Shown here piece after piece: positions 22,430 through 35,840 of a DNA stretch of 64,000 nt (positions are counted from its first letter, which is position 1; every line of letters starts with the position of its first letter). The position numbers and the translations under genes were made by a program. The notes under the pieces were generated by a model. It saw nothing but the letters and a program-made list of their open reading frames with translations. It made no database searches and had not been told where the DNA came from. Origin of the DNA: Agrocybe praecox (taxonomy: Eukaryota > Basidiomycota > Agaricomycetes > Agaricales > Agrocybaceae); the NCBI GenBank assembly GCA_964017145.1, contig OZ024845.1, forward strand, positions 806,001-870,000, in the 5' to 3' direction.

Positions 22430-23128
22430 GTTTGACCCATCCTGGAGGGACATGAGACTCTGGAGACTTGATATCTGCCGTAATGGGTCTGTTCTGAAAA
22501 AAGACCAAGACGTCGCAAATTTCTTGGCATTTCTGGATGTCGTCACCAACTTTGACGGAAAGGGTGAGTGAGGACGTCTGACCAACGCGAACGACGAGAA
22601 CATAAACGAGTTCATGGAGAGGGTTGTCAACGAGTAGCCAGCCGCGCGGCTGTAGGATCTGATCTGATAGCCTCTACATGCGTCTTTTTCTTCTCAGACG
22701 TTGAACCCGCCAGACCTCAACGAGTGAAAAATTCGTCGATGAAGGGGACAACATAGTCCTCCACGTTGTATTTTTCCTCGCTCGTGTAGAACGTGGCTAG
22801 TTGAGGATATGCTGCGAGTATTCGATGAGCCATTGGGAGAGCCATGTATGCCCATTGCAAGAGGTAGGAGCAAGTTGTGGATCCAAGTCGAGCACGTAGT
22901 AGAAGAGGCAGAACTGTTCGTGTACTTGTGTGGTTGGGCTTGCAGAGGGGTGCCACTTGAGCCTAGGTTGTCGAGGAAGCTGAAATAGTCGTCTACAGTA
23001 AATATGTTGCATTTCTGGAAGATCCCACTTGCGCATGCTTTGCTGAGGGCCTCGTCGAAGGCTTTGCGGATCTCGGGGTGTTCTTCGAGGTAGCTGACGG
23101 GGGTTTGGACGATTTCGGTCTGCGCCAT
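22430..23128 (-). pseudogene. Phosphatidylserine decarboxylase-like pseudogene
   Basis: Minus-strand translation starts at 23128 (MAQTEIVQ...) and gives about 55 residues with the style of the N-terminal region of basidiomycete phosphatidylserine decarboxylase family proteins (VDDYFSFLDNL). Continuation requires frame changes: FCLFYYVLDLDPQL in one frame, then EEKYNVEDYVVPFIDEFF in another. Near the end a stretch reads KVGDDIQKCQEI...VLVFFQN, reminiscent of the C-terminal swivel of the family, where a Lys-rich turn precedes GGSDIVLVF. The GGST-like processing motif was not found. The shortened, multiply frameshifted state points to a pseudogene. The family call rests on remembered resemblance and is moderate. 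Confidence 0.4.
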
Positions 23129-24331
23129 GAGTGATGTCGCGGATTGATGATGCCAGAGACTATTGGGAATTGATGATTAGCTCCCAGTCTATCGCATGTA
23201 CATATAAAAGACGTCGTCTTTAAGGAACCTCCGCGTCAAAATAGAAATTGTCAAGCGCCGACCATCCCATCGATAGGATCATTTCATTATAGATTGGATT
23301 AGGTTGCTAGCGAGCAAAGGTAAACAGACACGCCGAGATTCCGGGGTAGTCAGATTGCGTAGAGTCCTGGGTCAGAAGATTTTTTAACAAGATTGTAGTG
23401 TGAGCTTTGTTTTCCATGGTGGCTTATGGCGAAGAGTTAATTTACACAGTTATGATGGCTTCAACGGAAGTGAATGGGTATGGTTGATAGAACAAAAGCC
23501 TAGAGAGAGAAATTGACCCCTTACTTTCTTCAGTATGGAAACACCCGGAAGGTCCGGAGACCAAGTGAACATAACAAGTCGTGCAACCCTCGTCCTGAAC
23601 GCCGAACACATACCAACAGGAACATATGGCTACACCCCGACGACCGTTGGAAGTTTGGACTTTTCATGCTGACGATGGTACCGCAGCAGTCGTGCCTGTG
23701 GTCGTCGGCTTTTCAGAAATCCGAGAAACCGAGTTGTTCACTCCTGGAGCTAAAGTTGCGAGTGTATGTGTCCATATGTACGACATGATCAAGAAAATGG
23801 GGGTAAAGAAACAAAGCAGAGTTGTCCATTTACGTTATCGTAGTAACCCGATTGGCTGAGCGAACATGTTCCGATCAAAATCGTGTGTGGTTCTGCTTAT
23901 TTCGGGGGTTACTAAGCAGGTGCAGTGGAGGGGAACAAGGGCAAGGGCATCCATACACGAGGCAATTTCACATCTCATCTTTCAACATCCTCAGCCTCGG
24001 CACTATCGCTGTTTTGTATTTCTCGACAAATTTTTCGATTTGATCGGTTCTGGAGCTTTCATTTCAACAAGAGACTACACTCAGGCGCATCTCTCTGCTA
24101 TTGACCACCACCATAATACTTTGTCTGCTCAAAATCCTCCGTATAGCAGCTACAAGAATCGTTTAATACATTCTCGTAGCGCGTATCGAGTCGAATTCGT
24201 ATCAAGGTATGTCCATGTTATTGTCAGCCATCGGTTTTCTTCGTTATTTATCCCTGCCTCATTTCATAATCTGCTTGTTTATCAGAGTATAACGCCACTT
24301 GTGCACACGACCCAATCCCAAAAAGAACGAA
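23129..24331. other. Intergenic region upstream of the E2 gene
   Basis: No gene is supported. A 77-codon plus frame at 23626-23859 has normal-looking composition but no recognisable motif and no matching exon. The E2 5' UTR, perhaps with an intron, should lie in its right part. Confidence 0.4.
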
Positions 24332-25017
24332 ATGGTGAGCTTTCTTGCACTCGTCGCGTTACTCGTGCAGTGTTGACATTCTTCACTGCCAGTCGACCAA
24401 CTGCCGTAAACGCCTCATCAGGGATTTCAAGCGTCTCTCCTCAGATCCTCCCGGTGGGATCTCAGGGAGCCCCTTACCTGATAACATCATGCTATGGAAC
24501 GCCGTCATCTTCGGGCCAGGTGCGTTGCGCTTTCTTCTCCTTTCCCTTCCTTCCTTCACTTGCTCACACATTCCCAGGTGACACACCCTTCGAAGACGGC
24601 ACATTCAAGCTCCTCCTCACATTCGACGAGTCCTACCCGAACAAACCGCCCACCGTCAAGTTCCTCTCGCGGATGTTTCACCCGAACGTGTATGCGAACG
24701 GGGAGCTGTGCCTCGACATCCTGCAGAATCGGTGGTCCCCGACATACGACGTCGCTGCGATCCTGACGTCCATTCAGAGTCTGCTGCATGACCCGAACCC
24801 GAACAGCCCGGCGAATGCGGAGGCGGCGATGCTGTATAGGGAGAATATGAAGGAGTATGTGAGGAGGGTGAAGGTTACGGTGGAGGAGAGCTGGGTGGAT
24901 GAGGAAGAGGTTGGGACTGGTGTTGGTTCTGGTGCGAATGGGGAAGCAGGGGGAGAGGGCGATGTTGGTGCTGGTGCTCCTGGGGATGGCGATGGAACAC
25001 CTGCCAATGGAGCTTGA
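24332..25017 (+). CDS. RAD6: RAD6/UBC2-type ubiquitin-conjugating enzyme E2
   Basis: Accepts ubiquitin from E1 as a thioester and passes it, with RING E3 partners, to substrates; the RAD6 class acts in PCNA and histone H2B ubiquitination and N-end-rule turnover. Exons: 24332-24334 (the ATG alone, followed by GTGAGC), 24393-24519, 24578-25017, giving 189 residues. Residues 2-12 read [11 protein letters not shown], as in RAD6 orthologues; the UBC fold follows with [15 protein letters not shown] holding the catalytic cysteine (about residue 88) after the HPN motif, and the SPTYDV loop. The end is an acidic, Gly-rich tail of about 35 residues beyond VEESW, like the acidic tail of yeast Rad6. The ATG-only coding part of exon 1 is confirmed by frame: ATG joined to TCGACC restores MST. 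The plus frame running from 23866 through the first intron is not the gene. Confidence 0.93.
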
Positions 25018-26063
25018 GGGAGTCGGTCAGGCGCCTTTTTTTGTTTCCTTCCTCTTTCCTTTCTCCTTTCCATTCCCTTTAGTTGATGTCGGATACGTTT
25101 ATAGTATCCGTATCATGGCTCGACTCGAGATACTTCTTGATCATTTGTCTCGTATCATTTCTTTTTCTTTCTTTGGGCCGAACTCTTGTTTCTTCTTTCT
25201 CGTTCCCTCCTTTTCTTCATTCCTCTCTCGTCTCTCTTTCCTACTACTCAAACACAAACAACCCTTGTACCACCTACCTACCCATTCCACCATCCATCCA
25301 GTTATATAACACTTTAAAAATCGAAATAACCTGAAATCGTGGTTGATTTGTATCCCTTGAAGGAGACATGTACATGTACATTTGTGAAAGGTGAAGGTGT
25401 ATGCTGGAAGTGCTCTGTTATATATATTATGGTGGCTATTTCAACTAGGGGGTCCTTTTGCGTACGAGTTCGGTTGGGTTGAATCCGAGCGTACTTGGAG
25501 GTATAATTACTTTCAAAACCGAATTTTTGAATTCTTCTGAGCGTTTTCCTGGCACACGAGCTATAAGTATGAGCATTTCGGTTGAGTTGAATCCGGAGGT
25601 TATTTAATAACTTCGATGACAGTGGTAAACTGATATTTATACATTGACTACTATCTGTTTCTTTACTTATAGTTCATATGTATACACTGTGCACTTACAA
25701 TTCGAGACCGTCGGGGACGGTACCGCTAGGGACAAATCTGCTGGTAATCTGCAGGATACGGGCCATACATGTCCGGCGTAGTATCCGACTCGATGGAGGA
25801 TGGGCGATAGAACTTGGAGGTTCGAAAGTGATTCGCATGTAGTATATGTCCAGCTCGTAGAACTTGAGTACCTTTTCAAGGACGTACTCGAGTCTTGAAG
25901 CGTTCTATTCTATTCTTGATCCATGCAGGGCGGCCTCCCGCAATTACTTACAAGCCTGAAACGAACGTCGTTGAACATGGAACATCCGCGCACTGTTCAT
26001 GATGATGATCCTAATTCCAGACGAGTCATGTGCGGGAGTTGTGCTTGTGCTTGTTGATCACGT

Positions 26064-26110
26064 CGATGGCGATGGCGATTGGGATGGCGATGGAGATGGC
26101 GATGGCGATC
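26064..26110. repeat. GATGGC-type microsatellite
   Basis: About eight imperfect copies of a GATGGC/GATTGG/GATGGA hexamer. Confidence 0.8.
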
Positions 26111-27689
26111 GAGGGGGGAAGTAAGTGAGCGCGGCTGATACTGGGCCGGTATGTATTATATGTGCGTCGGAGTCGAGTCGACCATCTGTCGTTGAACGTT
26201 GAGCTTTGGGAGGGTCGCGGTCGATAACCCGGGAGCGGGATGATGGATCAGTTGAGCTCGTTGTGCGCGTCTGCGTTGGGTGGGAAGGGAGGAGGCAGAT
26301 CATCATGAACATACGTCATTCATAGCGACCGAGGTTTGCTTTATTTATGTACACATGGACCATGGTAGCATACGGTTACACGGTACGGTACGCACATATG
26401 CGGGCGTTGCGTGCGTGTTATTAGATCATCGAGGTCCGACGGTGTCACTCGTCGGTGTGTCACGGCGCTTCCTAAAAAAGTGCGTCGGCGCGTTCGGTGG
26501 GGGTGGTTATTGGCGAGAAGAGGATAGAAGACACCTTGCTATATGAGGTCAAGTTTTGTCGTTGTTATGTGAATAAAATAAATAAATTTTGATGATGCGC
26601 TTCCGCGCGCGTGTGTCGCGTGGGTTTTGTTTGAGCTACGTCAACATTCATATTCATACTTGCCGTAAGGAAGGAGGGACTAATTCCCCGGGGAGGTTAT
26701 TGTTCTTGGGGTTATACCTATATGTGTAGCAAGGGTCAATGAAGTGGTCCAGGATTTTATTTGGAGAGGAATTCAAGCTTGGGCCAATGCAGTCAATTCG
26801 TCCGTCACGCCTCACACGGCAAGTGGACGAGGACGAATTCAGTCGTTGGTCCCGCGTTACAAACCAGTTGGACGTTGGCGAAATGACACACGGTCACAGA
26901 TCGAAATGGTACAGTAGGCTTTTGGGCTCGCTTGCATGGTGATTGGTAGATAAGACTCCGGGAAGGTCTTGGTATGTGGAAGAAGGCGATTAACGGGAGT
27001 AATTAGGCGCTTGGTATGCAAGATATCCTTCGCACTACTGCTACATTTGGCTGGTAGAAGACGAGGACACTGGTGGCTGATGGATTTATTGCCAAGTGTC
27101 GAAATTAGCGGTTTGCTTTGTTACCCCAGCGTTAACTTGGCGTTGACCCCAACATGCTTAAATAGATTCGTACGGACGTCTGGAATAATAAATATATATG
27201 CAAATGTCGAACTTGCTTCAGTACTTGGTTACAAGCTAGCAAGTCGAGGGAGCGTCTAGCAAGTGCAGTCTTGGCAGTCTAAAAGTACACTGAGTAAGGA
27301 CGAGGTAGAATATACATGTGCAGGAGGTGACGACGAACAAGAATAGGTTGGTGACACCGAGCGTGCGACTCCGACGCATCTTATCGCGTAAGCAGGATCA
27401 CTGTTATGCCGAGCCGCGGCAGGCAGGACTCCTGACACTCTTGTCGTTTGTTTTTTTGTGGTAATCGCCACTGCTGTGTTGGGCTTGCGGATATAGAGCA
27501 TTGAGGAGGCCCAGTGGCGTTTCTGCGGTGAGGGAGAGGGGAAGGTAGACGACAGCGGGGAGGGAAAAGAGAGTCGCCTGGGATGTCCGATAGAAATCGG
27601 TTGGATTGTTCCGTGACAACAAGGCCCGGTTCAACTATTTTACTTTTATTTTATTTCTGATCAAGGGGGGGTTCGGTTCTGAGTGGTGC

Positions 27690-27876
27690 CATGGGTATAC
27701 ATAAAAACAAATAAGATCAACCCGTTTTTCACCTCCCCTTCTTCCTTCCTTCTTCAACTTCCTCCACCATCCTCCTCAGTTGTTGATAAAAGTCACTTCC
27801 CTCTTCTCGCTCTTCTCCCCTTCCCCTTTCTGCTTCCCTGCTTATCAGCAGTAGCTTAAACCGCACCACCCAAACC
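27690..27876 (+). promoter_or_regulatory. Probable core promoter and 5' UTR of the proton ATPase gene
   Basis: An AT-rich stretch (ACATAAAAACAAATAAG at about 27700) is followed by a long CT-rich tract (about 27730-27850) leading to the ATG in the context AAACCATGAG. Pyrimidine-rich leaders of this kind are common before strongly expressed fungal genes. No mapped start site is available. Confidence 0.4.
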
Positions 27877-30800
27877 ATGAGCAACGTAGAGAAAGTATCT
27901 GGCAACTCTCCCGCTCCCTCCCAGACTGGTGGGGAGCCCGAGAAACGTAAAAGAGAGTACAAGGATTTTGGTCATGAACAAGAGGGTCCTACCAGTATGT
28001 TTTTACATTTTATCGCGTTTTTTCTCTCTTTTTTATTTTGACGCGTTTCCCTTCCATCAGAGGCCCTAGTGGACATGGGCACCGTACGTTCTTTTCATCC
28101 GGTTTTCTCCTTGCTATATCTTATCTTTGTCTTTTCTAGATTGAGCTCAAGGCGGAAGACTTGTACGACAAGGAAAAGGTCGATTTAGAGACCATCGTCA
28201 TTGACGACGTCTTCAAGCTCCTCCAATGCGACGAGAACGGTCTTACTCCAGAAGAGGCCACCCGCCGTCTCGAACTCTTCGGTCCCAACAAGCTCGAAGT
28301 TGACGAACAGAACCCATTCCTCCAGGTATGTCTTTCTTCCCCTGATCCTGTTTGCCACGTATAACTCATACATCTATTTACAGTTCCTCAGTTTCATGTG
28401 GAATCCCCTGTCATGGGTTATGGAAGCCGCTGCCCTGGTTGCTATCGTCCTCTCAAACGGTCAAGGCAAACCTCCGGACTGGCCTGATTTCGTCGGTATC
28501 GTTTTGCTCCTCTTCGTCAACTCTGCCATCGGTTTCTACGAGGAAAACAATGCCGGTAACGCTGTCAAAGCTCTCATGGACTCCCTCGCACCCAAAGCTA
28601 AAGTCAAGCGTGGCGGTTCATGGAGCGAAATCGAGTCGGCGAACTTGGTTCCTGGTGATATGGTCTCCTTCAAGATTGGTGATATCGTCCCCGCCGATTG
28701 CCGTCTCACTGAAGCCATCAACGTTTCTATCGATCAGGCTGCGTTGACTGGAGAGTCTCTCCCTCAAGGAAAGAAGACCGGTGATCAGTGCTTCTCGTGA
28801 GTTTTTCCTTTGCTCTTTTTTTGTCCAGGGACTTGGCGGCTAAATTTTCCTTTTTTTAGTGGTTCCACCTGCAAACAGGGTGAAGCTGAGGGTGTCGTTA
28901 TCTCCACTGGTCCCAACACTTTCTTCGGTCGTGCTGCTTCCCTCGTCGGTCAAGACGATGACACCACTGGTCACTTGCAGAAGATTCTCGCTCAAATCGG
29001 TTCTTTCTGCCTCATCACCATCGGTATCTTCGTCCTCGCAGAAATCTTCTGCTTGTATGCCGGTTTCCGTTACCAATACCGTCGTGGTCTCGACAACATC
29101 CTCGTCCTCCTCATTGGTGGTATTCCCATTGCCATGCCTACTGTCCTGTCCGTCACTCTCGCCGTTGGTGCTCAACAGCTCGCCAAGTACAAGGCCATCG
29201 TCACCCGTATCACTGCTATCGAGGAGTTGGCCGGTGTCACTATCCTGTGCTCAGACAAAACCGGTACTTTGACCACCAACAAGCTTACCATCGATCGTAA
29301 CACCATCCAAACCTACGGTCCTTTCAGCGCTGAGGACGTCATCCTCCTTGCTGCCTATGCTTCCCGTACCGAGAACCAGGATGCTATCGATGCTTCCGTT
29401 GTTGCTGCCATTGGTGACGCATCCCGTGCCCGTGCCGGAATCAAGCTTTTGGACTTCAAGCCCTTCAACCCCGTCGACAAGCGTACCGAAATCACATACA
29501 GGGAAGAAGCCACCGGCAAGCTCAAGCGTGTCACCAAGGGTATGACGGGCATCATCATCGAACTTTGCACCCGTAACAAGACCGATGACGTTGAGAACCG
29601 CCTCGAGAAGGACGTTGAGGAGTACGCCATGCGTGGTCTTCGTGCTCTTGCTGTTGCTTACGAGGAGGTTGATGGTGATGACTTTGAGGCTGAGGGTAAT
29701 GGTTTCGAGCTTATTGGTCTTCTCGCCATCTACGATCCCCCTCGTGACGATACCAAGCAGACCATCGACGATGCTATCGCCCTCGGTGTCCGTGTCAAGA
29801 TGGTTACCGGTGATCAGCTCGCTATCGCAAAGGAAACCGGTCGTCGTCTCGGATTGGGTGACCACATGTACCCCGCCAAGGTGCTCAAGGATGGACCTGC
29901 TCCCGGTGGCAAGCACGCTTCCCTCGACGAGATGATTATGGATGCCGATGGTTTCGCTGGAGTCTTCCCCGAGCACAAGTACGAGATTGTCAAGCGTCTC
30001 CAAGGTCTCGGACATCTTTGCGCTATGACTGGTGACGGTGCCAACGATGCCCCTGCTTTATCTCGTGCTAACGTCGGTATTGCCGTTGAGGGTGCTACCG
30101 ATGCTGCTCGTGGTGCTGCCGATATCGTCTTGACCGAGCCTGGTCTTTCCACCATCGTCCACGCTATCCGTCAATCCCGTGTCATCTTCCAACGTATGCG
30201 CAATTACTCGATTTACGCTTGTGCTGTTACCATCCGTATCGTCGTCTGCTTCGCCATCCTTGCTTTCACCTACAAGTTCGACTTCCCTCCTTTCATGATT
30301 CTTATCATTGCCTTGTTGAACGACGGTACCATCATGACTCTCTCCGTTGACCGTGTGTTGCCCTCGATGACTCCGGATTCATGGGACTTGGCCGAGATCT
30401 TCTCTTACGCTGTCGCCTATGGATTGTACTTGACCGCATCTACGTATGTTTTTGCCCTTGTTTTTTTTTATTCCGAGTTACTAACTAATTTTTTTTATTC
30501 AGTGTCGCACTTGTTTGCATCATCAAGGAGACCGATTTCTTCCAGAGGAAGTTCGGTGTTGAGCTCAACACCCCCTTCCCCATCGCCTCCAACGATCCCA
30601 AGTTGCACATGGTTATCTACTTGCAGGTTGCTATTATCTCACAGGCTCTCATCTTCGTCACTCGTGCCCACTCGTTCTTCTTTATGGAGCGCCCTTCGAC
30701 TGCCTTGATGGTTGCCTTCTGCATTGCCCAACTTATCTCAAGTATCATTGCTGCTTACGGTGACTGGGGCTTCACAAACATCCGTGCTATCAGCGGAGGA

Positions 30801-31212
30801 TGGATCGGTATTGTCTGGGTCTGGGTAAGTTCTTATTTATTTATTTCAGGTTGTCTACGAATTTCAGACTGATTCTGTATTCCCGTAGAACATCCTCTGG
30901 TTCATCCCTCTCGACTGGATCAAGTTCGCCATGAAGGCTACCGTCATCAAGTCTCTCCGTCAACGCCGCGAGGCCAAGGCTGTTCAGGATGCCGCCACTG
31001 GTGTGCCCATGACCCGCACCCAGTCCCGCGCTGCTTCTATCCACGAGTCTCTCTACTCTAACCGTGTCAGCTTCATCAAGCGCGCTGCTCGCAAGGTCGG
31101 CTTCGGCCAGAAGGTGTCAGTGAGACCCGAGGAGCTCCAGAGATTCAGCAGTATCCAGGCCCAGAGAGTGGGTGCGACGCTCGCAAGAAACCCAAGTCGC
31201 GCTCAGGCTTAA
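27877..31212 (+). CDS. PMA1: Plasma-membrane H+-ATPase (P3A-type)
   Basis: Pumps protons out of the cell using ATP, setting the membrane potential that drives nutrient uptake. Exons: 27877-27994, 28061-28083, 28140-28325, 28384-28796, 28860-30443, 30503-30824, 30889-31212, with phases closing exactly to 989 residues, a normal length. Landmarks in order: a charged cytosolic N-terminus, the first hydrophobic hairpin, LTGES (actuator), a PTVLSVT membrane segment, CSDKTGTLT with phosphorylated Asp379, [14 protein letters not shown] (nucleotide/P domain), [11 protein letters not shown] (hinge), then the C-terminal membrane helices. The last exon is basic and Ser/Thr-rich ([12 protein letters not shown]), the usual autoinhibitory, kinase-regulated tail. 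Codon use is strongly biased to C-ending codons compared with the repeat-region genes, fitting high expression. The long minus-strand frame 29251-30015 is a shadow of this bias. Confidence 0.97.
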
Positions 31213-34200
31213 GGCGTTATTGTGTGGGACATTTAGAGTAAAGTGAAGGGAGTGGGCGTTAGGAGTTGATGTGTGTGGACGAAGAAGAACGAAGAAGAAA
31301 TCAAAAGTGACCCTGTTTATTTATCTAGACTTTTTTTTTTTTTACCCCCCGACCGACCTCGACCCTCTATTACCCGACTTCGACCTCGACTAACGTACTT
31401 AATTTTTCAACGGCGACGATCATGGACTTGAGGCCGACGCATCTCTACATATACCCCATTTATTCCTTCCTTTTCCTTAACCCTCTCCCTCCAAGTTGTC
31501 GTCCTCGACCTCTGTCGCAGTGTCCACTATTCGTCATCCACTACCCACATCTATCCATCATTTTCCCCCTTAGCACCCGTTCTCGTTTGTGCTATCTCAT
31601 TAATAGTGGACACTCGTGCTATGTTATTCGTTATCTTCGATTATTACGGGGGGACTTATCGTATAGAGTGAAGGGGGTTTATGCAGGGTTTTGGATTTGG
31701 ATGTTTAACGTTGGCGGCTTGTTTTTCTTGTCATTGTTTCTTGTCGTTCGTCGTCGTCGTTCGTCGTATACTGTCGTCGTGTTTGTCGTTGTCGTCGTTC
31801 GAACAGGTTTTATATTGCGCTGTTCGTTCGTTGGTCATACCGCTATCATCATATCCCGTACCAGCGCATTAATGTCATCTATTTCTCTCACTCTTGCTCG
31901 CGCGCTCCGTTTGAGAAGGTCTGTCGGTGTTAGGGAGGGTTGTTTCCAAGTCCGCACGGCTCATTCATTCATTCATCGTTTGCACATTTTGTCCTTTGTC
32001 AACTCTGTCCTTCGCCTCCAACGTCCGTTGTTCAAACTTCCTTCCGAAGTCGACTTGTCACATCACACGCAACCCAACACCTTTATTTATTTGCCATTTG
32101 CACCCCTTGTCCACGTTTTCCATGCCCCATAATTCTACGTGCCACAATCAAGACCAACTTTCTCATCATCGCATTTCGCAATTCTTTGTTATCAACAACG
32201 GTAATTATTCACGCATCGCACGCGGCCAGCGCATGTACGCACTACCTCACTCTTTTTTTCCCGCTTGCATTGGACCGCATGCATCATGTCTTGCCACTTT
32301 CATTTTTCTTAAACCTCTATTATTTTTTCTTTCTTTTCTTAATTCCAGATTTTTCTTCCCTCGTGTTTTGTTCTGGTTGTTTCTTTTTCTTTTCTTTTCT
32401 TTTTTTTTTTTTACAAAAAAGTTAATCGTCCTAGTAGCTAGCTGCCATTTTTTTCTTCTTCTTCGACTCTCTTTGCTAGATATCTGGGTTTGGGAGTTGA
32501 TAGGGATTGACGGTGACCTGTTTTTTTATCTTTTCTCTATGTTTTACTTTTACTTTAATAATATAGATGTGTTATAACTTATAGCGACATAGAAATGAAG
32601 TTTGTTTATCTGGTTTTATGGTGTGCTTAATCCTTGAAGCTTGAGCACTTGAGTTGAATCCGACTTGATAGGTGTCAATTGTGACGTCGTGAGCGAGCAA
32701 GCCATCCAACGTTGACCATCAACCGCCATCACCGACGTTCACAGAGCATCATGCCTATCCATACCATACGTCCCCACATTACCCATATACTCACAAGTTT
32801 TATCAACATTTTGGACAAGTCGAACCGCAGCAACAACTCCCGACAACCATCAACTAAAAAATCTGATTGGACGACTCCGACCTGAGGCCTGATGATTCAA
32901 CGGTTCTACCGTCTGATCTCTCTGCTCAGGTTGAGTTCAACTTTCTTGTTCGGATCAGGTCGCGTTTCCAGCGCGTCTCGGGGTACATAATTGTATGTGC
33001 TCCTTTCCCTCGATACGACCTTTTTCAGCGACGCGGAACGTGGCGAATGGCATTGGCAGCGGGTGGAAGCATTAGCGATGTGACAGTTCGGCGCTGAGGA
33101 ACCTTGGTCCAGCGTGTTGTTTGCGCGTTGGCCCAATCATATTGCTTGTACGATAGATAACACACGATTGGAAGTATGTGACGATGATATCTCATTGCTC
33201 TTTTCTGTCCTTTGCTGGACATTATTTTTACAGGCTGGTCTTTTTCTGGAATTCAAACATTGGGTCAACTTGACCAACAGCATCTGATATGGAGTACAAG
33301 CTCAAGAGTTCAACAAGGGTCAACCCCCGTTGAGGCACGATATACCCTGTGTTACGCGCTTGCAATTCACTATTGGATGGTTGGAATAAACCTCTGATAG
33401 ACTGGTGCGTACATAGTAACTCAGGCATGAGCGTCGTTGGGCGGTGAATGCTGTCTATTGCGGCGGTATGTGCGTGCCTCCCTGGGTGATAAGGTCTGAT
33501 GCATAGACTCCGATACCATGGTAAACATCTTTTCGCGTCCCGCCGTACTGCATTAGCGCCGAATAACTCATTGGCTCTTTGTTGATCTTACCTCGATTTT
33601 CATAATAGCCTGTGAGAGACAAATCCACGAATGTCAATCATCAAAGTCAAAAGATGGCAACGAACGACCGAGATTGATGTAAGTTTACCTACTTCTTTTT
33701 GGAAACTGGCTAGTTAAGGACTGTGTATCAATATATTGCAGTAAACATTCGCATTTATTCGCACACGACGCACAGACGCACAGCTTTTAACTTCACAACC
33801 GACACGGATAATTAACTGAACAGACCCAGGTGAATGGGGCGTTTGACTCGTTGGCTCTACATGCAGCGACTCCTGGCGACTCCACCCGCAAAATTCCATG
33901 TAGCAGCCAGTGGCATTTCGACGCGCTACTTTCGCCTGGCACACAGAACACAGAAATCAAAGCGTGATCGTGACTTTTGTCGTTTTGCTCGGTTTCACGC
34001 TAGCCGAGGTGATAAAAATGGCTTTCGCTCCCTTCCTTCCGTTACACGGCTTCGGTTACAAGGTCAAATAGACGCAAGGGTACCCCAGAAACCCTTGACA
34101 TTTGCACATTCTCACCCTGTAGGCATCTTTCGCCGCACTTTCATTATTACGCTTGCCAGGCTGGCTACCCGTGTGAGCGGCGGACATCTGTGGATGCCGG

Positions 34201-35840
34201 AGTCGGGGAGGTTTAACATATTTTTATGAGTGTAAACCTCACAAGAAACCATATTCGAAACTCCCAGAGCAATATTCAATATACATGGGGGGTCTGACGC
34301 AAGACTGACGATATGCAGTGGTCCATGATGATGATGATGGCTACTTGCATTTCCATGTACCTTCCATCGGCATGATGCTCATTTTCTCCTAATTGGTGTA
34401 AGTTAAAGTTCTCTAAACATAAACATTGCACTTTCATTAACATGACTGCTATAGAACGGACTTTTGTGCGATCCTATGCATCGATCGAAGGGCGCACGTT
34501 CAGTAGGCCGGGAAGAGGATTGAGCCTATTTCTATGAGATATATTACATGCGATAGCATTTGGTGGTGATTCTGTCATGTTACTTATCCTCTCCCTTCGG
34601 TTGCCTGACCGTCCAGCAAATCCATCCTCCAGAAAACGCCTTTTCGAATTCCGAGTGTGAGCGCAGGACATGCTCCAACTCCTTTACAGAATTCCTATTA
34701 TCAGCAATTATCCGACTTAACCGTGCTCGTTGACCCCTCAGCCAATAGCACAAAATTCTGAAGTTGGCGCCCACCATTCTAAACAGCGACGTCCTCTACG
34801 AATTCCACCTGACTTCCAGTGGCCAAAATCCCTTATATTTCAAAATGGTGAAAAGTCTAGAGCCGCGAAAGCCGAACACATTCTTTTAGAATGACCAAGT
34901 ATGTTCTTTTCGGATATTCTTTCAGACGACGGATATCCATCCACGAGTTCTTTTTGGTTGTAAAAATTCAAACACTGGCGAGCCACCAAATCTGGTCGAA
35001 TTCCAATTCATTACTACTCAGGACCAACACATCGGTACAGGAGATATGCACGATGCCAGCCCATGTACTGGGAACTGTTCTGAGCCTCGTTTTTACACAA
35101 TTCCAGAGTGACCGCATTATCGCCCCGAAATATATATCCAATTCGCGAGATCAATAGAATAAACCGAAGTGTAGCCTTGGAAGAAGTCTATGCAGGCGTT
35201 TCTCCTTCACCAAGGATGATACTATCGATCCTATCGATCTTCACATTTTCATCCTGTTCCCTCTTTTCAAGCAGGCCAAGGTGGGATTGTGATCAGATGT
35301 ACCTATTCGAGTGTGGAAGTACTCATGGAGTTGACGTGGATTCAATACCTACTTATTGATTCTGTGTCCTCGGTCATTGTCGTCACAAGCATCTCTCGCG
35401 CTAAACATAGTTGACCACCTCCAAATATATCTTCACTGTGCGGTCACACTAGGGAGTCTGATAAAGAAAAGAACGAGGCAGTCTGCACATAGTCAAACAC
35501 CTTGCATTCGTTCAATCTGTACATTACCAATATAAAGATAAACGGGAAGCCCATCGGAGCGCCACATGAATGCCACGATACAAAGAGCCTTGTGGTTAAA
35601 ACCAGCGTAGTTGAATAAAGTGGTTGAAATAAAACCGAATGCATATCTTTGAGGTCTTCTTTTCTTTCACTCAGTACAGATGTCATTCTGCCAGCCTGGG
35701 GAAAGCGAGTCACGCAATCCCAGAAACGATCTTATACAAAGTAAAGTTCGGGTGCTTGAGGGACAAGAGAACTCGGAAGGCCGTAGAAATTAGTTTGTAT
35801 TCCATACAAGATTGAACACGATAAATTACTATAACGCCAG
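31213..35840. other. Intergenic region between ATPase and glucosyltransferase
   Basis: 31213-32600 is a pyrimidine-rich tail of the ATPase locus with long but low-complexity Phe/Leu/Ser frames (e.g. 31422-32132, 31927-32577), not convincing as genes. From 32600 to 35840 there are only short frames with many stops and no motif I recognise. The last part is the 3' flank of the minus-strand gene. Confidence 0.5.

Larger units (their letters stand above)
25018..27876. other. Intergenic region between E2 and the proton ATPase
   Basis: No convincing gene. It holds the E2 3' UTR, a GATGGC-type hexanucleotide run (26064-26110) and, at the right end, the ATPase promoter. Short frames on both strands lack motifs. 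Confidence 0.5.

Noticed and set aside
23866..24577. Long plus frame running into the E2 gene as one 383-codon protein
   Set aside because: It reads through two introns; the spliced form from 24332 restores the canonical RAD6 N-terminus.
29251..30015. 254-codon minus-strand ORF
   Set aside because: Shadow of the strongly codon-biased proton ATPase exon.
31422..32577. Long Phe/Leu/Ser-rich plus ORFs downstream of the ATPase
   Set aside because: Pyrimidine-rich DNA gives long open frames; no domain, splice pattern or start context supports a gene.
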